From RPQJ01 sp035691185 (GTDB lineage Bacteria > Pseudomonadota > Gammaproteobacteria > Steroidobacterales > Steroidobacteraceae), in assembly GCA_035691185.1 (NCBI GenBank), contig DASSJN010000169.1, positions 1 through 22,901 of the forward strand: a stretch of 22,901 bases of DNA, in the 5' to 3' direction. Shown one piece after another: positions 7,571-14,934 of the stretch. The notes beneath the pieces were generated by a model. It had not been told where the DNA came from and made no database searches. It saw only the letters and a list, made by a program, of their open reading frames with translations. The first letter of the stretch is position 1, and every line of letters starts with the position of its first letter. Both the position numbers and the translations under genes were made by a program.

Positions 7571-8359
7571 ATGCACGCCGCCGCAGCGCAGGCCTCGCTC
7601 CACGCGCGCACCTCGTCGTCACGCGCGGCAGGTTCGCGTGCGTGCGGCGGGGCACTGCTGGCGCTGCTGGTTCTGGTCTTCGGATGCGCCGGGCCGGGCC
7701 GCCATGCGGCGACGGACCTGCCCCCGCACAAGCTCGAGGCGCTGCGCGCCGACTCGATGCGCGCGCTGCCGCCGGAGGAGCTTGGTCAGTTCCGCGACAG
7801 CGACCTCGTCGAGGTCGTGACGCTCGAGCCGACCCTCCGGCTCGACGTGCGCTACGCGACCCGCGACAACATGCTGCGCTGGCCGGTCTATGGCGAGGCG
7901 CGCGTGTTCCTGCAGCGTCCGGCGGCCGAGGCCGTCGTCCGCGCTCACCGCGCGCTGCAGCCGCAGGGCTACGGTCTGCTGCTGTTCGACGGTTACCGTC
8001 CCTGGTACGTCACTCGCATCTTCTGGTACGCCGTGGAGCGCGAAAATCGCGCTTTCGTCGCCGATCCCGAACAGGCGTCGCGGCACAATCGCGGCTGCGC
8101 CGTGGACTTGAGTCTCTACGAGCTCGCGACCGGCAAGGAAGTCGCGATGCCGAGCGGCTACGACGAGTTCTCCGAACGCGCCCATCCGGACTATGCCGGC
8201 GGCACCGCGCCACAACGTGCGGCGCGCGACCTGCTGCGACGGACCATGGAGGCCGAAGGCTTCACCGTCAACGATCGAGAATGGTGGCACTACGACTGCC
8301 GCGACTGGCAGCAGTACCGGATCGAAAACGTCGCGTTCAAGGACATCGGGACGCGCTAG
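7571..8359 (+). CDS. VanX/DdpX-type D-alanyl-D-alanine dipeptidase, exported
   Basis: A 262-residue member of the zinc D,D-dipeptidase family (peptidase M15D), which cleaves D-Ala-D-Ala. The active-site set is complete: LDVRYATRDN (about 91-100), DGYRP with Arg143 (the VanX transition-state arginine), SRHNRGCAVDL with zinc ligands His172 and Asp179, and EWWHY with the catalytic base Glu237 and ligand His240. The N-terminus has a basic region, a hydrophobic stretch (ALLALLVLVFG) and Cys39. VFGC is a poor lipobox, so lipoprotein or plain periplasmic export are both possible. The frame is open far upstream, but the promoter and divergent gene favour 7571. Cell-wall peptide salvage in the periplasm is more likely than vancomycin resistance, since no vanH/vanA ligase is nearby. 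Confidence 0.85.
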   Translation: MHAAAAQASLHARTSSSRAAGSRACGGALLALLVLVFGCAGPGRHAATDLPPHKLEALRADSMRALPPEELGQFRDSDLVEVVTLEPTLRLDVRYATRDNMLRWPVYGEARVFLQRPAAEAVVRAHRALQPQGYGLLLFDGYRPWYVTRIFWYAVERENRAFVADPEQASRHNRGCAVDLSLYELATGKEVAMPSGYDEFSERAHPDYAGGTAPQRAARDLLRRTMEAEGFTVNDREWWHYDCRDWQQYRIENVAFKDIGTR

Positions 8360-8393
8360 GATCCGTCACACATCGACGCAGGGGAACCGAAGC

Positions 8394-9920
8394 ATGCTCG
8401 TCAACGCCGGCCAGACGCTCACGGAGCGCGCCAAGATCAGCGCCCGCAAGGAGGCGATCGTCGACATCGCCACCGGCGTGCGCTACGACTTCCGACAGCT
8501 CAACCAGCGCAGCAACCAGGTCGCGAACACGCTGTTGAGCCTCGGCCTCGGCGCAGGGGACCGCGTCGCCTGCCTGATGTCGAACCAGCCGCGCTACGTC
8601 GAGTCGTACTTCGCCTGCGCCAAGGCCGGCTACGTGTTCGTCGCACTGAACTGGCGGCTCACGGTGCCCGAGTTGTCGTACCAGTTGCTCGACAGCGGCG
8701 CGGCCGCGGTCCTCTACGGCGCGGACCAGCGGCCGCTCGTCGAACCCCTCATGGCGCAGTTTCCTCAGGTGCGCTGGCTGGCTGCCGACCACGGCGAGTT
8801 CGACGCCGCCGTAGCCGCGGCGTCGGCCGCCGAGCCGCCGATCGGCGCGACCGGAGAGGACCCGCTCTACATGATGTACACGAGCGGCACGACCGGTCGG
8901 CCGAAGGGAGCCCTGCTCTCGCACCGTGCCAACATCGCCTACCTCGCGAGCATGCTCGTGACCAGCGACCTCGGCGTCGACGAGCGCCAGATCGTCGTCG
9001 CGCCGATGTTCCACATCGCGGGCCTGGGCATGACGATGGTCGCGATCTACCGCGGCATCACCACGGTGATCGTCAAGAACTTCGATCCGGGCCTGATGTG
9101 GGACGTCGTCGACCAGGAGCGCATCACCGGGTTCCTCGGCGTGCCGTCGATGCTCGCGTTCATGTACCAGCACCCGAAACGCGCGACCGCGCTGCGGCCC
9201 AGCCTGCGGTGGGTGGTCTGCGGCGCGGCCCCGGTGCCGGTGAGCCTGATCGAGGCCTGGCACGCGATGGGCGTGCAGGTGCGCCAGGTCTACGGCGCGA
9301 CCGAGACGCACGGCGGGATCTGCCTGCTCACGGCGGAGCATGCCGGCACGAAGGTCGGTTCGACCGGCCTGCCCTACTACGGCATCGACGTACGGGTGGT
9401 GGACCTCGCCGGCAGCCCGGTGCCGCCCGGCATGCCCGGCGAAGTGATCACGCGCGGCCCGCATCTGTTCAGCGGCTACTGGAACCTGCCCGACGCGACG
9501 CGCGACTCGCTGCGCGACGGCTGGTTCCACACGGGCGACATCGCCGAGGTCGACGAGGACGGGTTCGTCTACATCAAGGACCGGTCCAAGGACATGATCA
9601 TCTCGGGCGGGGAAAACGTGTACCCGGCCGAAATCGAGAACGTGCTGAGCGCGCACCCCGGCGTCGCCGAGGTCGGGGTCATCGGCCAGCCGTCCGCAAA
9701 GTGGGGCGAAACCGCCTGCGCAGTCGTCGTGCGCGCCGACGGCTGGAAGGGCGACGACGCGCTGCTGCTCGCGGAACTGCGTGCGCTCGCGCAGGCGCGG
9801 CTCGCCAGGTTCAAGCAGCCGAAGGCGTACGTGTTCGTCGACACGCTGCCGCGCAACCCGTCGGGCAAGATCCTGAAGCGGGTGCTGCGGGAGAGCTATC
9901 CCGGACCGGCGCCGGAGTAG
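8394..9920 (+). CDS. Class I AMP-dependent acyl-CoA synthetase
   Basis: A 508-residue ANL-superfamily acid:CoA ligase, which activates a carboxylic acid to an acyl-AMP and then to an acyl-CoA. Visible motifs are the phosphate loop YTSGTTGRPKG (162-172), VYGATET, the adenine/ribose motif GWFHTGDIAEVDEDGFVYIKD, the hinge DRSKDMIISGGENVYPAEIEN, and the C-terminal catalytic lysine in NPSGKILKR (Lys492). Overall pattern and length resemble the fatty-acid/feruloyl-CoA synthetase-like branch, but the substrate cannot be read from sequence. The ATG at 8394 has AGGGGAA at 8379-8385. It lies 34 bp after the dipeptidase gene and may share its transcript. The stop is followed after 5 bp by a heptad repeat element. 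Confidence 0.93.
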   Translation: MLVNAGQTLTERAKISARKEAIVDIATGVRYDFRQLNQRSNQVANTLLSLGLGAGDRVACLMSNQPRYVESYFACAKAGYVFVALNWRLTVPELSYQLLDSGAAAVLYGADQRPLVEPLMAQFPQVRWLAADHGEFDAAVAAASAAEPPIGATGEDPLYMMYTSGTTGRPKGALLSHRANIAYLASMLVTSDLGVDERQIVVAPMFHIAGLGMTMVAIYRGITTVIVKNFDPGLMWDVVDQERITGFLGVPSMLAFMYQHPKRATALRPSLRWVVCGAAPVPVSLIEAWHAMGVQVRQVYGATETHGGICLLTAEHAGTKVGSTGLPYYGIDVRVVDLAGSPVPPGMPGEVITRGPHLFSGYWNLPDATRDSLRDGWFHTGDIAEVDEDGFVYIKDRSKDMIISGGENVYPAEIENVLSAHPGVAEVGVIGQPSAKWGETACAVVVRADGWKGDDALLLAELRALAQARLARFKQPKAYVFVDTLPRNPSGKILKRVLRESYPGPAPE

Positions 9921-9925
9921 AGGAA

Positions 9926-10029
9926 TAGTGTCTAGTGGATAGTGTCCAGTGTTCAGTAGGACGCGGCTACGCGGCGCGCCGGCGCAGTCGGCTTCTTACT
10001 GACCGCCAGACACTAGACACTAGACACTC
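9926..10029. repeat. Inverted array of 7-bp repeats, copy 1
   Basis: The left arm (9926-9960) is exactly five 7-bp units of the type YAGTGTC/YAGTGGA; the fifth unit is CAGTAGG. The right arm (9995-10029) is five units of the reverse complement type; the three nearest the gene are GACACTA, GACACTA, GACACTC. The arms match in about 27 of 35 positions when folded, around a 34-bp GC-rich core (9961-9994). The element begins 5 bp after the acyl-CoA synthetase stop and ends 6 bp before the ABC exporter ATG. It is built like copy 2 at 19331-19457. I do not know a name for it. Confidence 0.85.
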
Positions 10030-10035
10030 GTCTCC

Positions 10036-11844
10036 ATGACGTCTGCCGCCTCCGACCGACCCAAGGCCCGATCGCTCGGCCCGCTGCGGGCGCTCGTGCC
10101 CTATGTACGGCCGTACCGTGGCGTGCTCGCGCTCGCGCTGGTGGCCTTGCTCGTGGCCGCGGCGGCCATGCTCGCTTTGCCGGTGGCGCTGCGCTACCTG
10201 ATCGACGAAGGCCTGTCCTCGCGCAACACCGAGACGATCAACCGCTACTTCGTGGCGTTCCTGGGCGCCGCGGCCGCGTTCGGCGTCTTCGCGGCGCTGC
10301 GCTTCTACCTGGTCACGTGGCTCGGCGAGCGCGTGGTCGCGGACCTGCGCTCCGCCGTCTATGCACGCGTGATCCGCATGGACCCGGCCTTCTTCGAAGT
10401 GACGCGCATCGGCGAGGTGCTCTCGCGGCTCACCGCCGACACGACGCTCGTGCAGTCGATCGCGGGCGTCAACCTGTCGATCACGCTGCGGTCGACCATC
10501 TCGCTGGCCGGCAGCCTCGTGATGCTCGCGGTTACGAGCCTGAAGCTCATGACCATGCTGGTGGTGCTGATCCCCGTGGTGATCGTGCCGCTGATCGTGC
10601 TCGGCCGTCGCGTGCGCCGGCTCTCGCGCGTCTCGCAGGACCGCATCGCCGATACCAGCGGCGTGGCGGACGAGACGCTGAACGCGATCCAGACCGTGCA
10701 GGCTTTCACGCTCGAGGAGGTGAACGCACGACGTTACGGCGCCGCCGTCGAGAACTCCTTCGCCGCGGCCGTGCGGCGCACCAGGACGCGGTCGACGCTC
10801 ACGGCGCTGGCGACCATGCTCGTGTTCGGCGCGATCACCTTCGTGCTCTGGATGGGAGCGCACGCGGTCGTCCGCGGCGAGATGACCGGCGGCCAGCTCG
10901 GACAGTTCCTGCTCTACGCCGCCTACGTGGCGATCTCCGCGGCGAGCCTGAGCGAGATGTGGGGCGAGGTCCAGCGCGCGGCCGGCGCCATGGAACGGCT
11001 GGTCGAGCTCGAGCACGCGCAGCCGACCATCCAGGCGCCGGTCGACCCCACGCCGCTGCCCTCGCCCGGCCGCGGCGAAATACGCTTCGAGCGCGTGACG
11101 TTCCACTACCCGTCGCGTCCGGAGTCGAAGGCACTCGACGGCTTCGATCTGGCGGTGCGCCCGGGCGAGACGGTCGCGTTCGTCGGGCCGTCCGGGGCGG
11201 GCAAGAGCACGGCTTTCCAGCTGCTGCTGCGATTCTACGACCCGGCCGCGGGCCGCATCCTGATCGACGGCGTCGACATCGCGCACGCGGACCCGCAGCA
11301 GGTGCGCGGCCGGATCGGGCTCGTGCCGCAGGACACGGTGCTGTTCGCGGCGAGCGCACGCGAGAACATCCGCTACGGCCGGCCGGGTGCGAGCGACGCC
11401 GAGGTCGAGGCCGCGGCCCGCGCGGCGGCCGCGGACGAATTCCTGCGCCGGTTGCCGGAGGGGTACGACACGTTCCTCGGCGAGCGTGGCACGCGCCTCT
11501 CGGGCGGCCAGCGTCAGCGCATCGCGCTCGCGCGCGCCATCCTGCGCGACCCGCCGATCCTGCTGCTCGACGAGGCGACCAGCGCACTCGATGCCGAGAG
11601 CGAGCGTCTCGTGCAGGGCGCACTCGAGCGCCTCATGCGGGGCCGCACGACGATCGTCATCGCGCACCGGCTCGCGACCGTGCTCGAGGCCGGCCGCATC
11701 GTCGTCATGGACCACGGCCGCATCGTGGCCCAGGGCACGCATGCCGAGCTCGTGCGCAGCAACGAACTCTACGCGCGGCTCGCGGCGCTGCAGTTCGCGG
11801 ACGGCGCCGGCTCCGCGGCGCGGACGGCGGCCCCGGCCGCATGA
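10036..11844 (+). CDS. MsbA-type ABC exporter, fused permease and ATPase
   Basis: A 602-residue half-transporter that would work as a homodimer in the inner membrane. The N-terminal exporter domain has about six helices (roughly residues 27-310), with the coupling-helix region FFEVTRIGEVLSRLTADT. The C-terminal nucleotide-binding domain is complete: Walker A GPSGAGKST (384-392), Q-loop VPQD (Gln432), signature LSGGQRQR (488-495), Walker B ILLLDE (508-513, catalytic Glu513) and H-loop His544. It belongs to the lipid A/multidrug exporter group related to MsbA; the substrate is unknown. There is no Shine-Dalgarno: the heptad repeat array ends 6 bp before the ATG. The next gene follows after 21 bp. 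Confidence 0.94.
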   Translation: MTSAASDRPKARSLGPLRALVPYVRPYRGVLALALVALLVAAAAMLALPVALRYLIDEGLSSRNTETINRYFVAFLGAAAAFGVFAALRFYLVTWLGERVVADLRSAVYARVIRMDPAFFEVTRIGEVLSRLTADTTLVQSIAGVNLSITLRSTISLAGSLVMLAVTSLKLMTMLVVLIPVVIVPLIVLGRRVRRLSRVSQDRIADTSGVADETLNAIQTVQAFTLEEVNARRYGAAVENSFAAAVRRTRTRSTLTALATMLVFGAITFVLWMGAHAVVRGEMTGGQLGQFLLYAAYVAISAASLSEMWGEVQRAAGAMERLVELEHAQPTIQAPVDPTPLPSPGRGEIRFERVTFHYPSRPESKALDGFDLAVRPGETVAFVGPSGAGKSTAFQLLLRFYDPAAGRILIDGVDIAHADPQQVRGRIGLVPQDTVLFAASARENIRYGRPGASDAEVEAAARAAAADEFLRRLPEGYDTFLGERGTRLSGGQRQRIALARAILRDPPILLLDEATSALDAESERLVQGALERLMRGRTTIVIAHRLATVLEAGRIVVMDHGRIVAQGTHAELVRSNELYARLAALQFADGAGSAARTAAPAA

Positions 11845-11865
11845 GCTCTTGATCAGGGGTACGTC

Positions 11866-12561
11866 ATGAGCAGTCCTGCAACGCTCGAACATTGGCGCGC
11901 GCCTGCCGCACCGGGCCGCGTCCCGATGGCGGGCCGCTTCTGCCGGCTCGAGCCTCTCGCCGCGGCGCTGCACGCCGACGCGCTGCACGCCGCGAATTCG
12001 GTCGATGCGCAGGGTCGCATGTGGGATTACATGGGTTACGGGCCGTTCGTGGACCGCGACGCCTATCGCGCGTGGGTGGAGAAGTGCGAGCGTTCCACGG
12101 ACCCGCTCTACTTCGCGATCGCCGACGCGGCGTCCGGCGCACCTGGCGGCGTCGCCTCGTACCTGCGCATCGATCCGCCGAACGGCGTGATCGAGGTCGG
12201 CCACCTCGCCTATTCGCCCCGGCTGCAGCGCACGCCGGCCGCGACCGAGGCGATGTACCTGATGATGCGGCACGTGTTCGATCTCGGTTACCGGCGCTAC
12301 GAGTGGAAGTGCAACGCGCAGAACGCGAGTTCCCGCGCCGCGGCGCAGCGGCTCGGGTTCACGTTCGAGGGGGTCTTCCGGCAACACATGGTCGTCAAGG
12401 GCCGCAACCGCGACACGGCGTGGTTTTCCATCCTCGATACCGAATGGCCGCGCATCCGCCAGGGTTTCGAGCGCTGGCTCGATCCGGCGAATTTCGACGC
12501 GACGGGGCACCAGCGCCGCTCGTTGCTCGAGTGCAGGACCGGCCGGGAGAACGAAGCATGA
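11866..12561 (+). CDS. GNAT-family N-acetyltransferase (RimJ/RimL-like)
   Basis: A 231-residue protein of the Acetyltransf_3 type, which uses acetyl-CoA to acetylate an amine. Seen are an N-terminal beta strand RFCRLEPL, MWDYMGYGPF (about 46-55), the central strand-helix VIEVGHLAYSPRLQRTPAATEAMYLMMRHVF, and the C-terminal strand pair YEWKCNAQNASSRAAAQRLGFTFEGVFRQHMVVKGRNRDTAWFSIL. The N..S..AA.RLGF.FEG signature is typical of the RimJ/RimL group. The substrate may be a protein N-terminus or a small amine; sequence does not tell. AGGGG lies 8 bp before the ATG. Its stop overlaps the next start (ATGA), so the two are co-translated. Confidence 0.9.
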   Translation: MSSPATLEHWRAPAAPGRVPMAGRFCRLEPLAAALHADALHAANSVDAQGRMWDYMGYGPFVDRDAYRAWVEKCERSTDPLYFAIADAASGAPGGVASYLRIDPPNGVIEVGHLAYSPRLQRTPAATEAMYLMMRHVFDLGYRRYEWKCNAQNASSRAAAQRLGFTFEGVFRQHMVVKGRNRDTAWFSILDTEWPRIRQGFERWLDPANFDATGHQRRSLLECRTGRENEA

Positions 12562-13628
12562 GGCGATGGGCACTGTGCGGAGCGGCCGGATGGCTCGTCG
12601 GGCTGGCGCTGCTCGCGGGCGCGGCACGCGCGGACACGCTGCTGGTCGTGCGCAAGTCGGCCGACGCGCTCGACTTCGTCGACCCGGGTTCCGGGCTGAG
12701 ACTCGCGTCCGTGCCGGTCGGATTCGCGCCGCACGAAGTCAGCGTCTCGCCCGACGGCAGGCTCGCGGTCGTCTCGAACTACGGCACACGCGAGCGGCCC
12801 GGCACGACGTTGAGCGTGGTCGACCTCGAGCAGCCGCGCGAATTGCGTCGCGTCGACCTTGCGCCGCACACGCGCCCGCACGGCGTCGCGTGGTATGCGC
12901 CCGACCGCGTCGCCGTGACGACCGAAGGCTCGCAGCACCTGCTCGTGGTCGATCCGCGCACCGGCCGGGTCGTCTCGACCTTCGAGACAGGGCAGGAGGT
13001 CTCGCACATGGTCGCCGTCGCAGGGGATGCGCGCCATGCGTACGTCGCGAACATCGGCTCGGGCAGCGTGACGGCGGTCGCGCTGGACGGTACCGGCTCC
13101 GTGCGCACGGTGGCGACCGGCCGCGGCACCGAGGCCATCGCGGTTCGACCGGACGGCTCGCAGGTCTGGCTCGCGGCCCGCGCGGACGGCACGCTCGTGC
13201 GGCTCGTTGCGGCCTCGCTCGAGCGGGTGGGCAGCGCCGAGTTGCCGGGGATCCCGATCCGGGTCGTCTTCGCACCGGACGGCTCGAGGGCGTATGTCAC
13301 CTGCGCGGGAAGCGCGGAGGTCGTTGCATTCGACGGCTCGACGGGCCGCGAACTGGCGCGCCGCAGGATCGACGTCCCGCTGGCTGCGAATGCGGCGAGC
13401 CGGCCGTTCGCGGGCCTCGCGGCCGGCAGCCCCTTGCCGATCGGCCTCGCCGTCGCACCGGACGGCGGCAGCGTGTTCGTCGCGGCGACGATGGCCGACC
13501 GGGTCGTGCAGCTCGACGCCGCGTCGCTGGATGTGCTGCGCACGATCGAGGTGGGCGGCGAGCCGGACGGGCTGGCACTGACGCGGCAGATGCCGAAAGC
13601 CGAATGCCACGCGTGCACCGCGGACTAG
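12558..13628 (+). CDS. Exported YVTN-type beta-propeller protein
   Basis: A 356-residue periplasmic protein. A signal peptide is clear (MRRWALCGAAGWLVGLALL, cleavage probably after ARA at residue 25). The rest is a run of propeller blades with the repeating pattern V.PDG..V.VA....G.V.V.D....., for example APHEVSVSPDGRLAVVSN, GTEAIAVRPDGSQVWLAA, IPIRVVFAPDGSRAYVTC and LPIGLAVAPDGGSVFVAA. Seven blades fit the length. Such proteins often mediate binding or surface interactions; no catalytic motif is visible. The C-terminus ends in an odd Cys pair (ECHACTAD, Cys350 and Cys353), which could be a disulfide or metal site but is not a haem motif. The start overlaps the acetyltransferase stop. The gene ends one base before the hairpin element. 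Confidence 0.88.
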   Translation: MRRWALCGAAGWLVGLALLAGAARADTLLVVRKSADALDFVDPGSGLRLASVPVGFAPHEVSVSPDGRLAVVSNYGTRERPGTTLSVVDLEQPRELRRVDLAPHTRPHGVAWYAPDRVAVTTEGSQHLLVVDPRTGRVVSTFETGQEVSHMVAVAGDARHAYVANIGSGSVTAVALDGTGSVRTVATGRGTEAIAVRPDGSQVWLAARADGTLVRLVAASLERVGSAELPGIPIRVVFAPDGSRAYVTCAGSAEVVAFDGSTGRELARRRIDVPLAANAASRPFAGLAAGSPLPIGLAVAPDGGSVFVAATMADRVVQLDAASLDVLRTIEVGGEPDGLALTRQMPKAECHACTAD

Positions 13629-13629
13629 A

Positions 13630-13677
13630 AAATAGGGACACTCCGAATTTCCGACGAAACTCGGAGTGTCCCTATTT
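13630..13677. repeat. Near-perfect 48-nt hairpin between convergent genes
   Basis: AAATAGGGACACTCCGA (13630-13646) and its exact reverse complement (13661-13677) form a 17-bp stem. After one A/C mismatch the stem continues for 4 bp (TTTC/GAAA), closed by a 4-nt loop. It starts 1 base after the propeller gene stop and its right arm encodes the last sense codon and stop of mltA. Likely roles are bidirectional RNA end formation or a dispersed palindromic repeat. From memory, similar sequences recur in environmental gammaproteobacterial genomes, but I cannot verify that here. Confidence 0.85.
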
Positions 13678-14820
13678 CCCGCGGGGCCAGAGCACCCACA
13701 TCCGCAGCGGCTGCTTCATCCGCCCCGCCTGCTCCGCCGCGGCCGCTCCCCAGCCCCAGAAGAAGTCGGCCCGCACCGGGCCGACGATGGCGCTGCCCGT
13801 GTCCTGCGCGAGCACCAGGCGACGCAGCGGCGCGTTCGAGACCGGCTCCGTCGTGTCGATCCACGCCGGCGTGCCGTACGGCACGCTCCGCGGGTCGACC
13901 GCGATCGAGCGCGCCGGGGTCAGTGCGACGCCTTGCGCACCGCGCGGCCCGAGCATCGGATCGTGCAGCGGCTCCTCGCGGAAGAACACGTAGCGCGGAT
14001 TGGCCCAGAGCAGTTCCTGCAGGCGCGACGGATGGCGCCGCGCCCAATCCGCGATCGCCGGCCACGACGCCTGTCCCGCCGGCAGCTCGCCCTGGTCGAT
14101 GAGCCAGCGCCCCACGGAGCGGTACGGGTGCGCGTTGTGGCCCGCGTACGCAAGCCGTACGAGCCGGACGCCGCCGTCCGGCTCCATGACGCGCAACCGG
14201 CCCGAGCCCTGGATCTGCAGCACGAGCGCGTCGAGCGGATCGGCGAGGTAGGCAAGCTCGCGACCGTGCAGGGCCGCCTGCGCAGCGGGCACGGTCTCGA
14301 GTTGCCGGCGCGTCCAGTACGGCTGCCGCGTCGCAAGGTCGGGTGGCACCGCATACAGCGGCACACGGTACGCGCCGGAGGGGACGCGACGCGCCTCGTA
14401 CAACGGTTCGTAGTAGCCGGTGACCAGGCCCTGGGTCGCACCCTGGAGCGATTCGACGCGGTACGGCTGCAGGTTCTGCATCAACCACTGCCGGGCTTGC
14501 GCGTCGTTGCGCGGCGCCGGGCCCTCTCGCGCGGTCGCGCAGGCCCGGGCCCAGGCGGGCACCGGTCGCTCGCAACTGCGCAGCAGCGCGGGCCAGGCCT
14601 GATCGAGCGCGTCGCCACGCCAGCCGGGCAGGTCTTCCCAGCGCACGGGAACCCAGCGGGATTCGCCCTGAATCCGCGTGTCGGTCGACCTCTGCAACGG
14701 CGCGCACGCACCGAGCGCGACGACGGCGGCGACGGCGACGACGAACCAGCGCAGGGCCGCGACCGGGCGGATGACGCTCGAGCAGATGCGGGCGACGAGT
14801 GGCTGCAGGCGTTGCGACAA
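13672..14820 (-). CDS. mltA: Membrane-bound lytic murein transglycosylase A
   Basis: About 382 residues. MltA cleaves the MurNAc-GlcNAc bond of peptidoglycan to give 1,6-anhydro-muropeptides and is anchored to the outer membrane. The lipoprotein signal is visible: helix LRWFVVAVAAVVALGAC with Cys39 as the lipidated residue. The MltA domain shows LVTGYYEP and LQIQGSGRLR. The C-terminal 3D domain shows VPYGTPAWIDT and QDTGSAIVGPVRADFFWGWG, with the catalytic aspartate in ADFF. No ATG or GTG fits between the divergent gene and the signal peptide. I choose TTG at 14820, downstream of a TAGAAT -10 box; the frame is open further upstream. The stop codon is contributed by the hairpin at 13630-13677. 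Confidence 0.9.
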   Translation of the reverse strand: MSQRLQPLVARICSSVIRPVAALRWFVVAVAAVVALGACAPLQRSTDTRIQGESRWVPVRWEDLPGWRGDALDQAWPALLRSCERPVPAWARACATAREGPAPRNDAQARQWLMQNLQPYRVESLQGATQGLVTGYYEPLYEARRVPSGAYRVPLYAVPPDLATRQPYWTRRQLETVPAAQAALHGRELAYLADPLDALVLQIQGSGRLRVMEPDGGVRLVRLAYAGHNAHPYRSVGRWLIDQGELPAGQASWPAIADWARRHPSRLQELLWANPRYVFFREEPLHDPMLGPRGAQGVALTPARSIAVDPRSVPYGTPAWIDTTEPVSNAPLRRLVLAQDTGSAIVGPVRADFFWGWGAAAAEQAGRMKQPLRMWVLWPRGK

Positions 14821-14851
14821 GACGTGACCGCGCGAAGTCGTGGCGCGGCGG

Positions 14852-14857
14852 ATTCTA
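14852..14857 (-). promoter_or_regulatory. -10 box for mltA
   Basis: On the minus strand this reads TAGAAT (5 of 6 to consensus). Transcription would begin near 14845, about 25 nt before the proposed TTG start. No good -35 hexamer is present at 17 bp. It lies in the divergent spacer shared with the hydrogenase-chaperone pair. Confidence 0.4.
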
Positions 14858-14934
14858 GCGTCGGACCGCCGATCCCGCCCGTCCCCGCATCGGCCTTGAC
14901 CGTGCCGCCGCGGGACGGCCATCCTCCGGCCCTC

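Noticed and set aside
7571..8359. Vancomycin resistance locus
   Set aside because: There is a VanX-like peptidase only; no D-Ala-D-Lac ligase, VanH or VanRS is encoded nearby.
9926..10029. CRISPR array
   Set aside because: Units are 7 bp and contiguous, without unique spacers, and no cas gene is near.
13609..13619. c-type cytochrome haem site at the end of the propeller protein
   Set aside because: The sequence is CHAC followed by T, not CxxCH.
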